Positions 27,470 through 35,301 of a DNA stretch of 62,337 nucleotides are shown here, piece after piece. The stretch comes from CAYFLR01 sp964343805 (lineage in GTDB: Bacteria; Bdellovibrionota_B; Oligoflexia; CAYFLR01), in the NCBI GenBank assembly GCA_964343805.1, contig CAYFLR010000033.1, positions 1 through 62,337 of the forward strand, read 5' to 3'. The notes under the pieces were generated by a model that saw only the letters and a program-made list of their open reading frames with translations, was not told where the DNA came from and did not search any database. The position numbers were made by a program, and so were the translations under genes. Position 1 is the stretch's first letter; every line of letters begins with the position of its first letter.

Positions 27470-28306
27470 GTGATTAAGCTTATTTTTATCTTCAGTGTGA
27501 TCTTTTGTTCAAATCTTTATGCCGAAGAAAACGATGAAAAGGATGTGAGATATTCCTTTTATGAGCAAACGGGATTGACTCTGCCTTCGGGAAAAACTGA
27601 TGTTAGTCTTGCTGTTAACCGTACTCTGCACGGTGAGATGGCACAATTAAATTATAATTTTAGTGTTAATTATGGGTGGACCAAGGTCATTGAGACATCT
27701 TTATCACTCCCCTATGTTATTAAAACCAACAAAACACTAGAAATTTTACCGGATAAAAAGTTTACCCATGAAGATCTGGCCAAGTTACAGTTGAGCTTAA
27801 AATTAAATATACTCCAAGAGCAGATTAAGAGGCCCAGCCTCACTCTTAACTGGAGTTCATCTTATCCCCTCACAAAAAAAGATCCACCGGATATGACGTT
27901 ATTAATTAATCAAGGAAAGTGGAGGCATTCCTTGGCATTGACCCTCAGTAAAACCCATAATCCATTAATGGTTTACCTTAATACGTCAGTCAACTATCAA
28001 AGTGAATACATCATTAAAACTGAACAACAAGATTTGAATTATGATGCTTATTTTTCTTTTGCCGGAGAAATGGGGGTAGGTATCGGTTTTAACAATGAGC
28101 TCTCTCAGGTCTTCTCCTTTGGTTTTAATTACCATGATAATCTAGTAAGAGATGATGAAGAAGTGAAGGGGAGTTCTGCCGAAAGCCAGTTTTTAAGAAC
28201 CTCGTTAAGCTACAATATAGTGGGAGATAATTACCTAAGACCCAGCTTAACCTTGCAATCAAATAAAGCCACCACCTTGGAATTATCATGGTCAACCCAA
28301 TTTTAA
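27470..28306 (+). CDS. Exported beta-barrel protein (outer-membrane transporter-like)
   Basis: AAGGAG (27459-27464) directs the start to GTG 27470 rather than GTG 27464. The signal ends NLYA. The mature 260 residues are regular amphipathic strands: 'YEQTGLTLPSGKTDVSLAVN', YGWTKVIETSLSLPYV, 'SLALTLSKTHNPLMVYLNT', 'GVGIGFNNELSQVFSFGFNY'. The chain ends ATTLELSWSTQF, with the terminal Phe typical of outer-membrane proteins. It resembles the MetA-pathway-type 'transporter' barrels. It overlaps the C39 peptidase gene by 19 bp, so the two are translationally coupled. Barrel plus C39 peptidase recalls FapF and FapD of the Pseudomonas amyloid secretion system; equivalence is not shown. Confidence 0.75.
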   Translation: MIKLIFIFSVIFCSNLYAEENDEKDVRYSFYEQTGLTLPSGKTDVSLAVNRTLHGEMAQLNYNFSVNYGWTKVIETSLSLPYVIKTNKTLEILPDKKFTHEDLAKLQLSLKLNILQEQIKRPSLTLNWSSSYPLTKKDPPDMTLLINQGKWRHSLALTLSKTHNPLMVYLNTSVNYQSEYIIKTEQQDLNYDAYFSFAGEMGVGIGFNNELSQVFSFGFNYHDNLVRDDEEVKGSSAESQFLRTSLSYNIVGDNYLRPSLTLQSNKATTLELSWSTQF

Positions 28307-28917
28307 AATGGTTACCTTTGACTCTTTTCATCTTTTATGCTGGAAAAATCGAGGCACAAAGTGAAATTGTATTTAAAACCTTTTTATCTTTGAAACAAGA
28401 GCAGATTGTGATGCAGAAATTTGATTATTCTTGTGGGTCTGCGTCTTTAGCCACCTTAATGAATTACTTTAAGAAAGGGATTTTGGAAAAAGATATTCTA
28501 AATTCCATTAAAAAGAGTGTCTCGAAAAAGGAGTATCAACAGATTTTAGATGAAGGGCTTTCACTCAAAAACTTGAGAGATGCCGCCGAGGGTATGGGGT
28601 TTAAGGCCACCGGCTTAGCTATAAAACCAAATGATCTCTATCAAGCTAACATTCCTATCCTCGTTTTTTTAAAGAAAAAGATGCTCAATCACTTTACGGT
28701 TTTTACTGCCTATCATAATGGGGTGATTCATATAAAAGATCCAGTTTTGGGTCACCAGCTGTTAAGTGAAGAGGAATTTGAAAAGATGTATCAAGGAAAA
28801 GCTCTTTTTGTAAACTTTAACAATCAACTTCCCCCAAAGGATGATTTAAAAGTAAGATCATTTAACTTAAAGACTATTTCTCGAGCTATTAGTACGCATT
28901 TAGCTAATTTCCCTTAA
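28288..28917 (+). CDS. Periplasmic C39-family cysteine peptidase
   Basis: ATG 28288 lies inside the end of the barrel gene. Sec signal of about 23 residues (ending KIEA). The C39 core follows: 'QKFDYSCGSASLATLMNYF' with oxyanion Gln43 and nucleophile Cys49, 'GFKATGLAI', 'HFTVFTAYHNGVIHIKDPVLG' with catalytic His near 131 and Asp near 147, and FEKMYQGKALFV. C39 enzymes cut after double-glycine leaders. This one is a free exported domain without an ABC transporter, like FapD. Candidate substrate: the Pro-rich secreted protein encoded at 25225. All catalytic residues appear intact. Confidence 0.88.
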   Translation: MVNPILKWLPLTLFIFYAGKIEAQSEIVFKTFLSLKQEQIVMQKFDYSCGSASLATLMNYFKKGILEKDILNSIKKSVSKKEYQQILDEGLSLKNLRDAAEGMGFKATGLAIKPNDLYQANIPILVFLKKKMLNHFTVFTAYHNGVIHIKDPVLGHQLLSEEEFEKMYQGKALFVNFNNQLPPKDDLKVRSFNLKTISRAISTHLANFP

Positions 28918-29088
28918 AAATAACAAGATATTTTCTCTTATCAGATTACTTCCTTATTACCAACCTACAGAAAACAAAAGAAAACTCAGAAATTGTAAGG
29001 GATTCAGCTCAAAATTCCGAAAAGTAATATGAGTTTGTTGTAATATTTTTATTCCATAGCACCAATAGTTTCATCGAGGGCTGGGCTT

Positions 29089-30645
29089 ATGCTTTGCAGT
29101 TGTAGAATTGTATCTTGTTTATTATTTTTTTGCATGGTTACAGTAAGTTGTGGGAATGGGCGAGAAAAAATTGCTAAAGATTTATCTCCCCAAGTCATTA
29201 AAAAAAATCCCTCCCCCGATAAAAAAGAAAAAAGACCACTGCCCGTGCAATTACCCTACTATCAAAATGATTTAAAAACGGCCCCCAATGGTGGTCAATA
29301 CACCTATCTCCAGCTGTCATTTTATGAACAGCCTCTTAGCGAAAACAATGCAAATTTAGTGGGCTCTATGATGGAAAGAAAAGGGGGGAATGTGGTGTTT
29401 GCAAAGGATAACCCTCCCCCCCCAGATTACACGTTGGCGGTTCCCAAATGGACACCTAAAAAAGCTTTAAAAGAAACGGGAGGTGTTTTTGGTAATGTGG
29501 ATCGGATGAGTAGCCATAAGCAAGAGCGTCTATTAGAGGTCGTTCGAGGATTAACACCCGCAACCAAAGAGTTGATTGATGGCCCCATTACGGTGATTGA
29601 AACCGGAGAAAAAGATTTTAAAAAACTTGCTAAAGAAGGGATAAAGGGATTAAAGGGGGGAGTGATTGGAAGATATTATTATAATGACAATCTTCTTTTA
29701 TTTAGAGATAACCTCTCGCCTAGTCGTGCAACTCAGACTATTGCTCATGAGGTCGGTCATGAAGTTTGGGATAACCTGAGTCTTGCCGAGCAACTTCATT
29801 GGTACTACACCTACAATGTAAACTCTCCAGAGTGGAGGGATTTAAAAAGTGATGATGGTTTGATAAAAGATACTTTTATTCCCAAAGAGACAATGAAAAC
29901 AGGAAATTATTATAGTAGCTATGCTCCAAATACCGAAGAGCCTTTTGCGGAAATATTCTCTCAGACCATCATGAGAAATGAAGCCGGGGCCAAAGATGTA
30001 ATAAATGAAAAACAGCGAAATAGCGAAGCTCTCTATCATAAAGTGGACTGGATGGATGATCTATTTGAACTCCCAGAAAGTGACTCAACTACTACAAGAC
30101 TTGCCATGCCAGAACCTCCTGACTTCTTGGATAAAGCCAGTAGCTATATTAATAAATTAAAGCAATCTATCGAACTTCCCAGCCATGGTAAAACTATGAG
30201 CGCTCATGAAGCAGAGGGTACTTACGAAGTGAGTGGTCAAGATTTAAGGTCAGATCATCTCTGTTTAAAAACCGATGCTTTTTTTCTGAGTCAAAATCTC
30301 ATCACTTATCAAATCAAAGAGGATTCTGATTGTGGAGTTCTTGATTATGTGGTCGCCCAGCGGGGGGATGGAAAGCCTTTTTATATTTTCAAAGCAGATC
30401 GTGATCAGGAAGATATTGTTTTTGATCATATTGACAGCTTTACCAATGAAAAGACCACATGGATTATTAGATGGGTCGAACTTCCCAAAGTTGTGAAGCA
30501 AAAGCCAATAGAACTTATAAGGGATTTTTCCAGTTTCCCAGTCTCAGAGGATTTTTTACCCAGGCTCATCGACCATGTGGGAGTCAAGGGGCAAATTTAT
30601 GCTAATGTTATAAAAACTGAGCAGACAACGCCTTCAAAGTTCTAG
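29089..30645 (+). CDS. Lipoprotein zinc metallopeptidase-like protein
   Basis: The start at ATG 29089 is likely. The signal ends MVTVSC (Cys21). A Lys/Pro-rich linker and an unrecognised region lead to the zincin motif HEVGH at 220-224, with 'EEPFAEIF' about 65 residues later supplying a possible third ligand, and 'YYSSYAPN' between. The C-terminal 170 residues ('GTYEVSGQDL', then 'TTWIIRWVELP') look like a separate beta domain. The protein would be anchored to an envelope membrane and act in the periplasm or outside. Family not identified. It converges with the TetR gene, with an 12-bp overlap. Confidence 0.7.
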   Translation: MLCSCRIVSCLLFFCMVTVSCGNGREKIAKDLSPQVIKKNPSPDKKEKRPLPVQLPYYQNDLKTAPNGGQYTYLQLSFYEQPLSENNANLVGSMMERKGGNVVFAKDNPPPPDYTLAVPKWTPKKALKETGGVFGNVDRMSSHKQERLLEVVRGLTPATKELIDGPITVIETGEKDFKKLAKEGIKGLKGGVIGRYYYNDNLLLFRDNLSPSRATQTIAHEVGHEVWDNLSLAEQLHWYYTYNVNSPEWRDLKSDDGLIKDTFIPKETMKTGNYYSSYAPNTEEPFAEIFSQTIMRNEAGAKDVINEKQRNSEALYHKVDWMDDLFELPESDSTTTRLAMPEPPDFLDKASSYINKLKQSIELPSHGKTMSAHEAEGTYEVSGQDLRSDHLCLKTDAFFLSQNLITYQIKEDSDCGVLDYVVAQRGDGKPFYIFKADRDQEDIVFDHIDSFTNEKTTWIIRWVELPKVVKQKPIELIRDFSSFPVSEDFLPRLIDHVGVKGQIYANVIKTEQTTPSKF

Positions 30646-31257
30646 TTCTTTGAGAGAAAAAAGAGCTAAGATGGTTTGATAGGTTTGGATTTTATGAAGT
30701 GTGATATTTGATTGTTCTAGAGATGTCGTCATACGAATGAGGGCTCCCGTAATTAAATCTTGAGCCATTTTGACTTTGATTTCCATTTGAGTGGGTGGGA
30801 ACTTTTTTTCTTTGATTCCCCACTGCAAAATACCGAGGATATTTTGATATCCCCCCTCCAATATTTGGTTTTGCAGATACCTAATTTCCGGTTTGAATAG
30901 AGTTTGATGATAAAACTGCATATAGATAATTCGGTATTTAGGATGGAAACTCATCCAGTCAAAGAGGGCCTCTATATAGATCCTAAGTAACCCTTCAGCG
31001 TTCTTGGCTTCGGCCATAGCCTCTTCGGCTAATTGTCGTCCATGAGCCACCACTTTTTGAACCACCAGCTGGAATATTTGATCTAAGTCTTTGAAGTGGT
31101 AAAGCAAAAGGGAGGGGCTGAGATTAAGATGACGCCCAATCTGCCCCAAAGTGGTTCCTCCTAATCCATATTCGGCGAAACATTCCAAAGCTCCTTGGAT
31201 GATCTCTTCTTTTTTTTTCTGTCCTTTTGATGGCTTAGGAGGAGGGGGAGTATTCAT
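30634..31257 (-). CDS. TetR-family transcriptional regulator
   Basis: ATG 31257 is preferred, with AAGGA upstream; the frame extends further to 31350 without a good start. The helix-turn-helix is clear near residues 15-60 ('IIQGALECFAEYGLGGTTLG', 'IGRHLNLSPSLLLYHFKDLD'), followed by an all-helical ligand-binding half. A perfect palindrome TTGAATGATCATTCAA lies 21 bp upstream of its start, with two similar sites nearby, so autoregulation and control of the divergent lipoprotein gene are likely. The ligand is unknown. Confidence 0.88.
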   Translation of the reverse strand: MNTPPPPKPSKGQKKKEEIIQGALECFAEYGLGGTTLGQIGRHLNLSPSLLLYHFKDLDQIFQLVVQKVVAHGRQLAEEAMAEAKNAEGLLRIYIEALFDWMSFHPKYRIIYMQFYHQTLFKPEIRYLQNQILEGGYQNILGILQWGIKEKKFPPTQMEIKVKMAQDLITGALIRMTTSLEQSNITLHKIQTYQTILALFSLKELEL

Positions 31258-31277
31258 TAGGCTGTTCCTTAGATAAA

Positions 31278-31293
31278 TTGAATGATCATTCAA
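31278..31293. promoter_or_regulatory. Palindromic operator, probable TetR-family site
   Basis: TTGAATGATCATTCAA, a perfect 16-bp palindrome, lies between the TetR start and the divergent gene. Related sites occur at 31336-31350 and 31441-31456. Confidence 0.7.
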
Positions 31294-31335
31294 CTTTATT
31301 TTATCATTTATATATCTATAAAAACAATAAGATAA

Positions 31336-31350
31336 CTGAATATTGTTCAA
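31336..31350. promoter_or_regulatory. Second operator-like dyad
   Basis: CTGAATATTGTTCAA: the same TTGAA half-sites as the perfect palindrome, with one mismatch and a 5-bp centre. Confidence 0.45.
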
Positions 31351-31440
31351 TTTTATTGTAGATTTTACTATATGTCTTTAATTTTAAGTTATTGAAAATA
31401 AAAGTAATTAAATTAAAAATTAGTAAAATGCCAAAAAAAC

Positions 31441-31456
31441 TTGAATGATAATTCAG
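31441..31456. promoter_or_regulatory. Third operator-like dyad
   Basis: TTGAATGATAATTCAG differs from the perfect palindrome at only two positions. It is 72 bp upstream of the lipoprotein gene start at 31528. Confidence 0.6.
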
Positions 31457-31527
31457 TTTGTGTTAGAACAAGGAGGTCCCTAAGGGGCATTCAATCTAAA
31501 GAGGAATCAAAAAAAGAGGAGTTCAAA

Positions 31528-31971
31528 ATGAAATACACATGGATAGTTTTTGCAATTTTAAGTGCCTTCGTTTTAAATGCTTGCGGATCTGAGAATCCAT
31601 CGAGTCTAAAGCAAGTTGAGGAAGTTAAAAAGGGTATATCTATTCGTACTTATAAAGGGGTTGATAATAAGCACAAGCCCTGTTTTTTGCAGGTGGTTGA
31701 AAAGCGGGATGAAGAGGCTTACACTGTCAAAACAAATTATAGTGATACCAGCCTTTATGTTTCCTATCCAATACAGGTAAATGAAGATATGACCGAGGTG
31801 ACTTTTGATTACAGTATCTTGAGTGGAGGTCGACATGATGAATGGCAAGGTGAAATTATTGGTATTTCCATGGATAAAAGCAGAAGCCCTATCAAATTTA
31901 AATACCGAGATAATTCAGGTATCATCCGCTTTTTCAGACCTTTTGAAAGAATTTGCTCCAATTTAAAATAG
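31528..31971 (+). CDS. Small lipoprotein, probably TetR-regulated
   Basis: AGAGGA (31515-31520) sits seven bases before ATG 31528; the longer frame from 31441 is not needed. The signal ends SAFVLNAC (Cys20). The mature 128 residues are charged and beta-rich ('ISIRTYKGVDN', 'CFLQVVEKRDEEAYTV', 'VTFDYSILSGG'), with two further cysteines. Family not recognised. Operator-like palindromes upstream and a terminator 25 bp downstream make it a single-gene unit under the divergent TetR regulator; this is inference from the sites. Confidence 0.7.
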   Translation: MKYTWIVFAILSAFVLNACGSENPSSLKQVEEVKKGISIRTYKGVDNKHKPCFLQVVEKRDEEAYTVKTNYSDTSLYVSYPIQVNEDMTEVTFDYSILSGGRHDEWQGEIIGISMDKSRSPIKFKYRDNSGIIRFFRPFERICSNLK

Positions 31972-31995
31972 ATCCTCCATACCCTCAAATATTGA

Positions 31996-32027
31996 AAAGT
32001 CGAGTGACTCTCAACTCGACTTTTTTT
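31996..32027 (+). terminator. Intrinsic terminator
   Basis: AAAGTCGAGT and ACTCGACTTT form a stem around a short loop, followed by seven Ts (32021-32027). It ends the TetR-regulated lipoprotein unit, just before the next promoter. Confidence 0.88.
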
Positions 32028-32043
32028 CCCTTTAATTTAAGTA

Positions 32044-32052
32044 TGCTATAAT
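32044..32052 (+). promoter_or_regulatory. Extended -10 promoter close to a start codon (leaderless type)
   Basis: TGCTATAAT, identical to the element at 26618, ends seven bases before ATG 32060, with no Shine-Dalgarno between. The transcript would start at about 32059. Confidence 0.6.
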
Positions 32053-32059
32053 AGTTAGC

Positions 32060-33298
32060 ATGAGAATACTTAAGCCAAATGTTTATCTAATCGTCGGGGA
32101 TGTGCATCTTCATCCTCAGCATCCACAAATGGGCGAGCTTACAATTGTTATTGATGAGGCTCTTAGTCGATTAAAGAAAGGTGAGAGAATCACCCTGGTG
32201 TTTAATGGAGATCTTTTTGACTTTATTTTGATACCCGGTGGTTCCATTACCCCCTTACCGGTGATTGAAGCGCTCGATGAGTTAGATAGTAATTGCCCAG
32301 AGTTTTTTGATGCCCTTGCAAACATTATCATAGCCAAAGGGGATGTGGTTTTTATCGCAGGAAATCATGATCAAGAGCTTTTCAGTCGATTGGTTCAAGA
32401 AAAAATAAAACGACTTATTTTAAAAAGAAAACTGAAACCCCAACTGCTCACACGCATTCAATTTCCTCTTTGGTTTTATCGTCCACGCAATGTGGTTCAT
32501 ATTGAGCATGGGAGTCAATATGATTCTGATAACGCGGTGCTTCACCCTTTGCTTATAGAGGAATCTTCCCAATCTGCAAGTATTTATCCCCTTGGAGTTC
32601 TACTCGGAAAGCATCTACAAAAAACCTTAGGAGAAGACTTAAACGATCTGACTCTCAGGGTCGAACAAGATGGAGTTAAATCTTTAGCGTGGTTAATTAA
32701 ACGCTATAAATGGGGTATGGTGCGCATGCTTTGGCATTTTATCCGAGGTGCTGAAAAGATCATAAAACTCTCTCGTGACTATAAATATCCGAGCAGTGAT
32801 TATATTCGTGATAAGGAAGCGCTTTATGCTGCTGAACAAAAATTACCCATCAATACCGTGAAAGTTATTGCCTCTTATACCCTAGCTCCTACTATGACCG
32901 ATCCAATTAAAACCAGAGAGAGGCTTTTTTTAAACAGGTTGTACATAGTTCTAATCCTCATTTTTATGATTCCTTCTTGGTTTCTCGCTCCCTTACTGAT
33001 GGGTCCGCTTGCAGGTATTAGTTTAATACCTATATTCCGTGAACTAAAGAGGGGCAGTCGCTACACCCCAGGCTATGCAGATAAACAAATGGAAAAGTCC
33101 GCCTTAGGTTTAGCGGTGCATACCACGGTTAAATTGGTCATTTTAAGCCATATCCATAAAGATCTAGAGCAGCCTCCCTACATTAATACGGGTTCTCTCA
33201 CTCAACCTAAGAAGGGTTTCAATAAGAGTTTTATAGAACTGACCTTAGGTCGAAAAAAGGTTGAGTGGAAAAGACGCTTCTTAGCTGAAAATACTTGA
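32060..33298 (+). CDS. Calcineurin-like metallophosphoesterase with a membrane-spanning insert
   Basis: The phosphoesterase motifs are all visible: GDVHLH (13-18), NGDLFD (49-54), GNHD (101-104), a later 'HGSQYD', and 'SHIHKDL' near 360. Between the last two lies a hydrophobic segment of about 33 residues (about 292-324, 'LYIVLILIFMIPSWFLAPLL'), so the protein should be membrane-associated. The fold is shared with UDP-2,3-diacylglucosamine hydrolases, but the length (412) and insert differ from LpxH. It probably cleaves a phosphoester or pyrophosphate with two metal ions; substrate unknown. Read from its own leaderless-type promoter. Confidence 0.83.
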   Translation: MRILKPNVYLIVGDVHLHPQHPQMGELTIVIDEALSRLKKGERITLVFNGDLFDFILIPGGSITPLPVIEALDELDSNCPEFFDALANIIIAKGDVVFIAGNHDQELFSRLVQEKIKRLILKRKLKPQLLTRIQFPLWFYRPRNVVHIEHGSQYDSDNAVLHPLLIEESSQSASIYPLGVLLGKHLQKTLGEDLNDLTLRVEQDGVKSLAWLIKRYKWGMVRMLWHFIRGAEKIIKLSRDYKYPSSDYIRDKEALYAAEQKLPINTVKVIASYTLAPTMTDPIKTRERLFLNRLYIVLILIFMIPSWFLAPLLMGPLAGISLIPIFRELKRGSRYTPGYADKQMEKSALGLAVHTTVKLVILSHIHKDLEQPPYINTGSLTQPKKGFNKSFIELTLGRKKVEWKRRFLAENT

Positions 33299-33316
33299 GT
33301 CAAATTGTCAACTTGT

Positions 33317-33340
33317 GTGGGCCGCCCTCCGTGGGCCGCC
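33317..33340. repeat. GC-rich repeat flanking the 62-bp array, left side
   Basis: Two GTGGGCCGCC units separated by CTCC. It is the inverse of the GGCGGCCCACGGAG units on the right side (33702-33757). Confidence 0.75.
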
Positions 33341-33358
33341 AAAATTATAAAATAGTGA

Positions 33359-33682
33359 GTCCCGATTCTCCTTCGGATAATCTATCCGTGGCACAAACGG
33401 GACTAATTTATTCTCAAAAGGTCCCGATTCTCCTTCGGATAAACTATCCGCGGCACAAACGGGACTAATTTACTCTCAAAAGGTCCCGATTCTCCTTCGG
33501 ATAANNNNNNNNNNNNNNNNNNNNNNNNNNNNNNNNNNNNNNNNNNNNNNNNNNNNNNNNNNNNNNNNNNNNNNNNNNNNNNNNNNNNNNNNNNNNNNNN
33601 NNNNGCGGCACAAACGGGACTAATTTACTCTCAAAAGGTCCCGATTCTCCTTCGGATAAACTATCCGCGGCACAAATGGGAC
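33359..33682. repeat. 62-bp tandem repeat array with nested palindromes
   Basis: Units begin at 33359, 33421, 33483 and 33638, and a 100-N gap (33505-33604) hides an unknown number. Each unit carries an outer GTCCCG/CGGGAC pair and an inner CGGATA/TATCCG pair with a 3-nt loop, then an AT-rich tail with CTCAAAAG. Loop and spacer bases vary between units while stems stay paired; the last unit has a G-T pair at the outer stem base. No spacers lie between units. Much GC-richer than the surroundings. A REP-like mobile or structured element is inferred. Confidence 0.85.
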
Positions 33683-33701
33683 ATTTTCCCATGCGAATTA
33701 G

Positions 33702-33757
33702 GGCGGCCCACGGAGGGCGGCCCACGGAGGGCGGCCCACGGAGGGCGGCCCGCGTAA
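33702..33757. repeat. GC-rich 14-bp tandem repeats, right side of array
   Basis: Three exact GGCGGCCCACGGAG units and a fourth degenerate one. They are inverse to the left flank at 33317-33340, so the whole block could fold back on itself. Confidence 0.8.
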
Positions 33758-33921
33758 GGGGGGACATAATCGCCTGTTAATTACATTAGTGTAGATTTTT
33801 AGAGAAATAATTCACCCTCAATAACATATTGAAATTAAAGAGAAAATTCCTAATAATCAAGGAGCTAAAAAGGAATCACGATAAGCAAAAGGTATGAATA
33901 ATCCAACGATCTGGAGCAAAT

Positions 33922-35301
33922 ATGATGTATTTTAAATGGATCTTACTCATTTCTTTTTTAGTTATTGCAAGTGGTTGTGAGAAAAATGAAGCCCAGGTTA
34001 AGTCCGATGGATCAACGGGAAATAAAGGCCTGGTCGTAGGTGCTGGAGACCCTGCAAGTTTGGCTGTTTTTTATGAAGAATTTGCCGGTAATTTGAAAAG
34101 TTTGGTTGATGGAAATAATAAAACCAATGAGACCAATGGAACAGCTGATTTAGTGATCTCCAATTATTATTTTCTGCACATCCTCGAAAAGGGCAAAGGT
34201 CTTTCTATGGAAGACATAAAAAGTGGTGTGAGCACAGATCATTCTATTTCTTCTAGCTGTTCCATTACCGAAGATCGTATCAAGCAGCAAATTCTTTCTT
34301 CTTTTATTGATCCACATGGCATTAGAGTGGTTGATTATTCGGGGGAGTCAGATACTTCTCATCTGTTAAATCCTGAATCGGCTGTGATTTATGCCCATTG
34401 GGAGCACGATGGTCAAGGAAATTTGACGGTTTCCATTTATTCTGCCCAAGTGACAGATCTTGCCAATGATACCCATATCGATCTGTTAAACCTCGAACAC
34501 ACGAATACCCTCGTGGCCTTTGGGGTCGATCGGGAAACCACCTGTTTTGGCAAAGTGGTGAGAGAGGGTGAAAGTGGAGCGTCGGGAGGAGCGTTTGATG
34601 ATGAACTCAGTACTTGGATTGACCAGCTAAAGGCTTTAGATCAGGCAGCCTATGGGATTGATTATCTGACAACCCGTCGTGAAACATCGAGACTTTCAGG
34701 CTGGCAATCTTTTAATAATGTTATTTTTATCCAAAAACTGAATGAACAAGGAGGATCATGTTCGGTCTTAGAAACAGACATTAGCCGCACTATTATCGAA
34801 AGTATTGATGAAAAACTTGAATTTACTAAAGTGAATAATAAAATTGGTAGATCCAATATTAACTTTGATGCTGTGAATATTGTTACTTCCTGGAATTATG
34901 TGGGAGGTCAGTTGGAAATCATTTTAGATGTTTTTGAAATAAATAGTGATTATGTGACTTCCAACTTACTAGCCAGAAAATATATCACAGTGGATCCCAG
35001 TGAGTTAGGAATCTCCATTGATGATCAAGCTGAATGCCTCAATCATGAGACCATTATTGCAGTTAATAGTTGTAATTGGATTGATGGTGTGGCTCCTAAG
35101 TATGACAATGGCCAAGGCTGTGTCAAAGATATTAAATGCACTCCTCTCTCTCAAAATGGACTCTTGAGTGAGATAACCTTTCCTGGGGCGAAATGTGAAA
35201 TGGCATCCCCAGGTTTAACGTGTGAATACTCCAGTGAATTGATCTATGACTGTGCCAGACTCTATTTTTCAAACGCTGAAGAACCCGCAATTATAAAATA
35301 A
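33922..35301 (+). CDS. Lipoprotein of unknown function
   Basis: Starts at ATG 33922 (or 33925) with GGAGC upstream. The signal ends LVIASGC (Cys19). 459 residues with no recognised domain: Asp/Ser/Asn-rich N-terminal linker, a beta-rich middle ('VIYAHWEHDGQGNLTVSIY', 'SWNYVGGQLEIILDVFEI') and a Cys-rich end (nine cysteines in the last 90 residues), which suggests a disulfide-linked domain. It ends exactly where the convergent lipoprotein gene ends, with no intergenic base. Location in an envelope membrane facing out of the cytoplasm is inferred. Confidence 0.65.
   Translation: MMYFKWILLISFLVIASGCEKNEAQVKSDGSTGNKGLVVGAGDPASLAVFYEEFAGNLKSLVDGNNKTNETNGTADLVISNYYFLHILEKGKGLSMEDIKSGVSTDHSISSSCSITEDRIKQQILSSFIDPHGIRVVDYSGESDTSHLLNPESAVIYAHWEHDGQGNLTVSIYSAQVTDLANDTHIDLLNLEHTNTLVAFGVDRETTCFGKVVREGESGASGGAFDDELSTWIDQLKALDQAAYGIDYLTTRRETSRLSGWQSFNNVIFIQKLNEQGGSCSVLETDISRTIIESIDEKLEFTKVNNKIGRSNINFDAVNIVTSWNYVGGQLEIILDVFEINSDYVTSNLLARKYITVDPSELGISIDDQAECLNHETIIAVNSCNWIDGVAPKYDNGQGCVKDIKCTPLSQNGLLSEITFPGAKCEMASPGLTCEYSSELIYDCARLYFSNAEEPAIIK

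Noticed and set aside
33359..33682. CRISPR array
   Set aside because: The 62-bp units are contiguous with no unique spacers, contain nested palindromes, and no cas genes are present.
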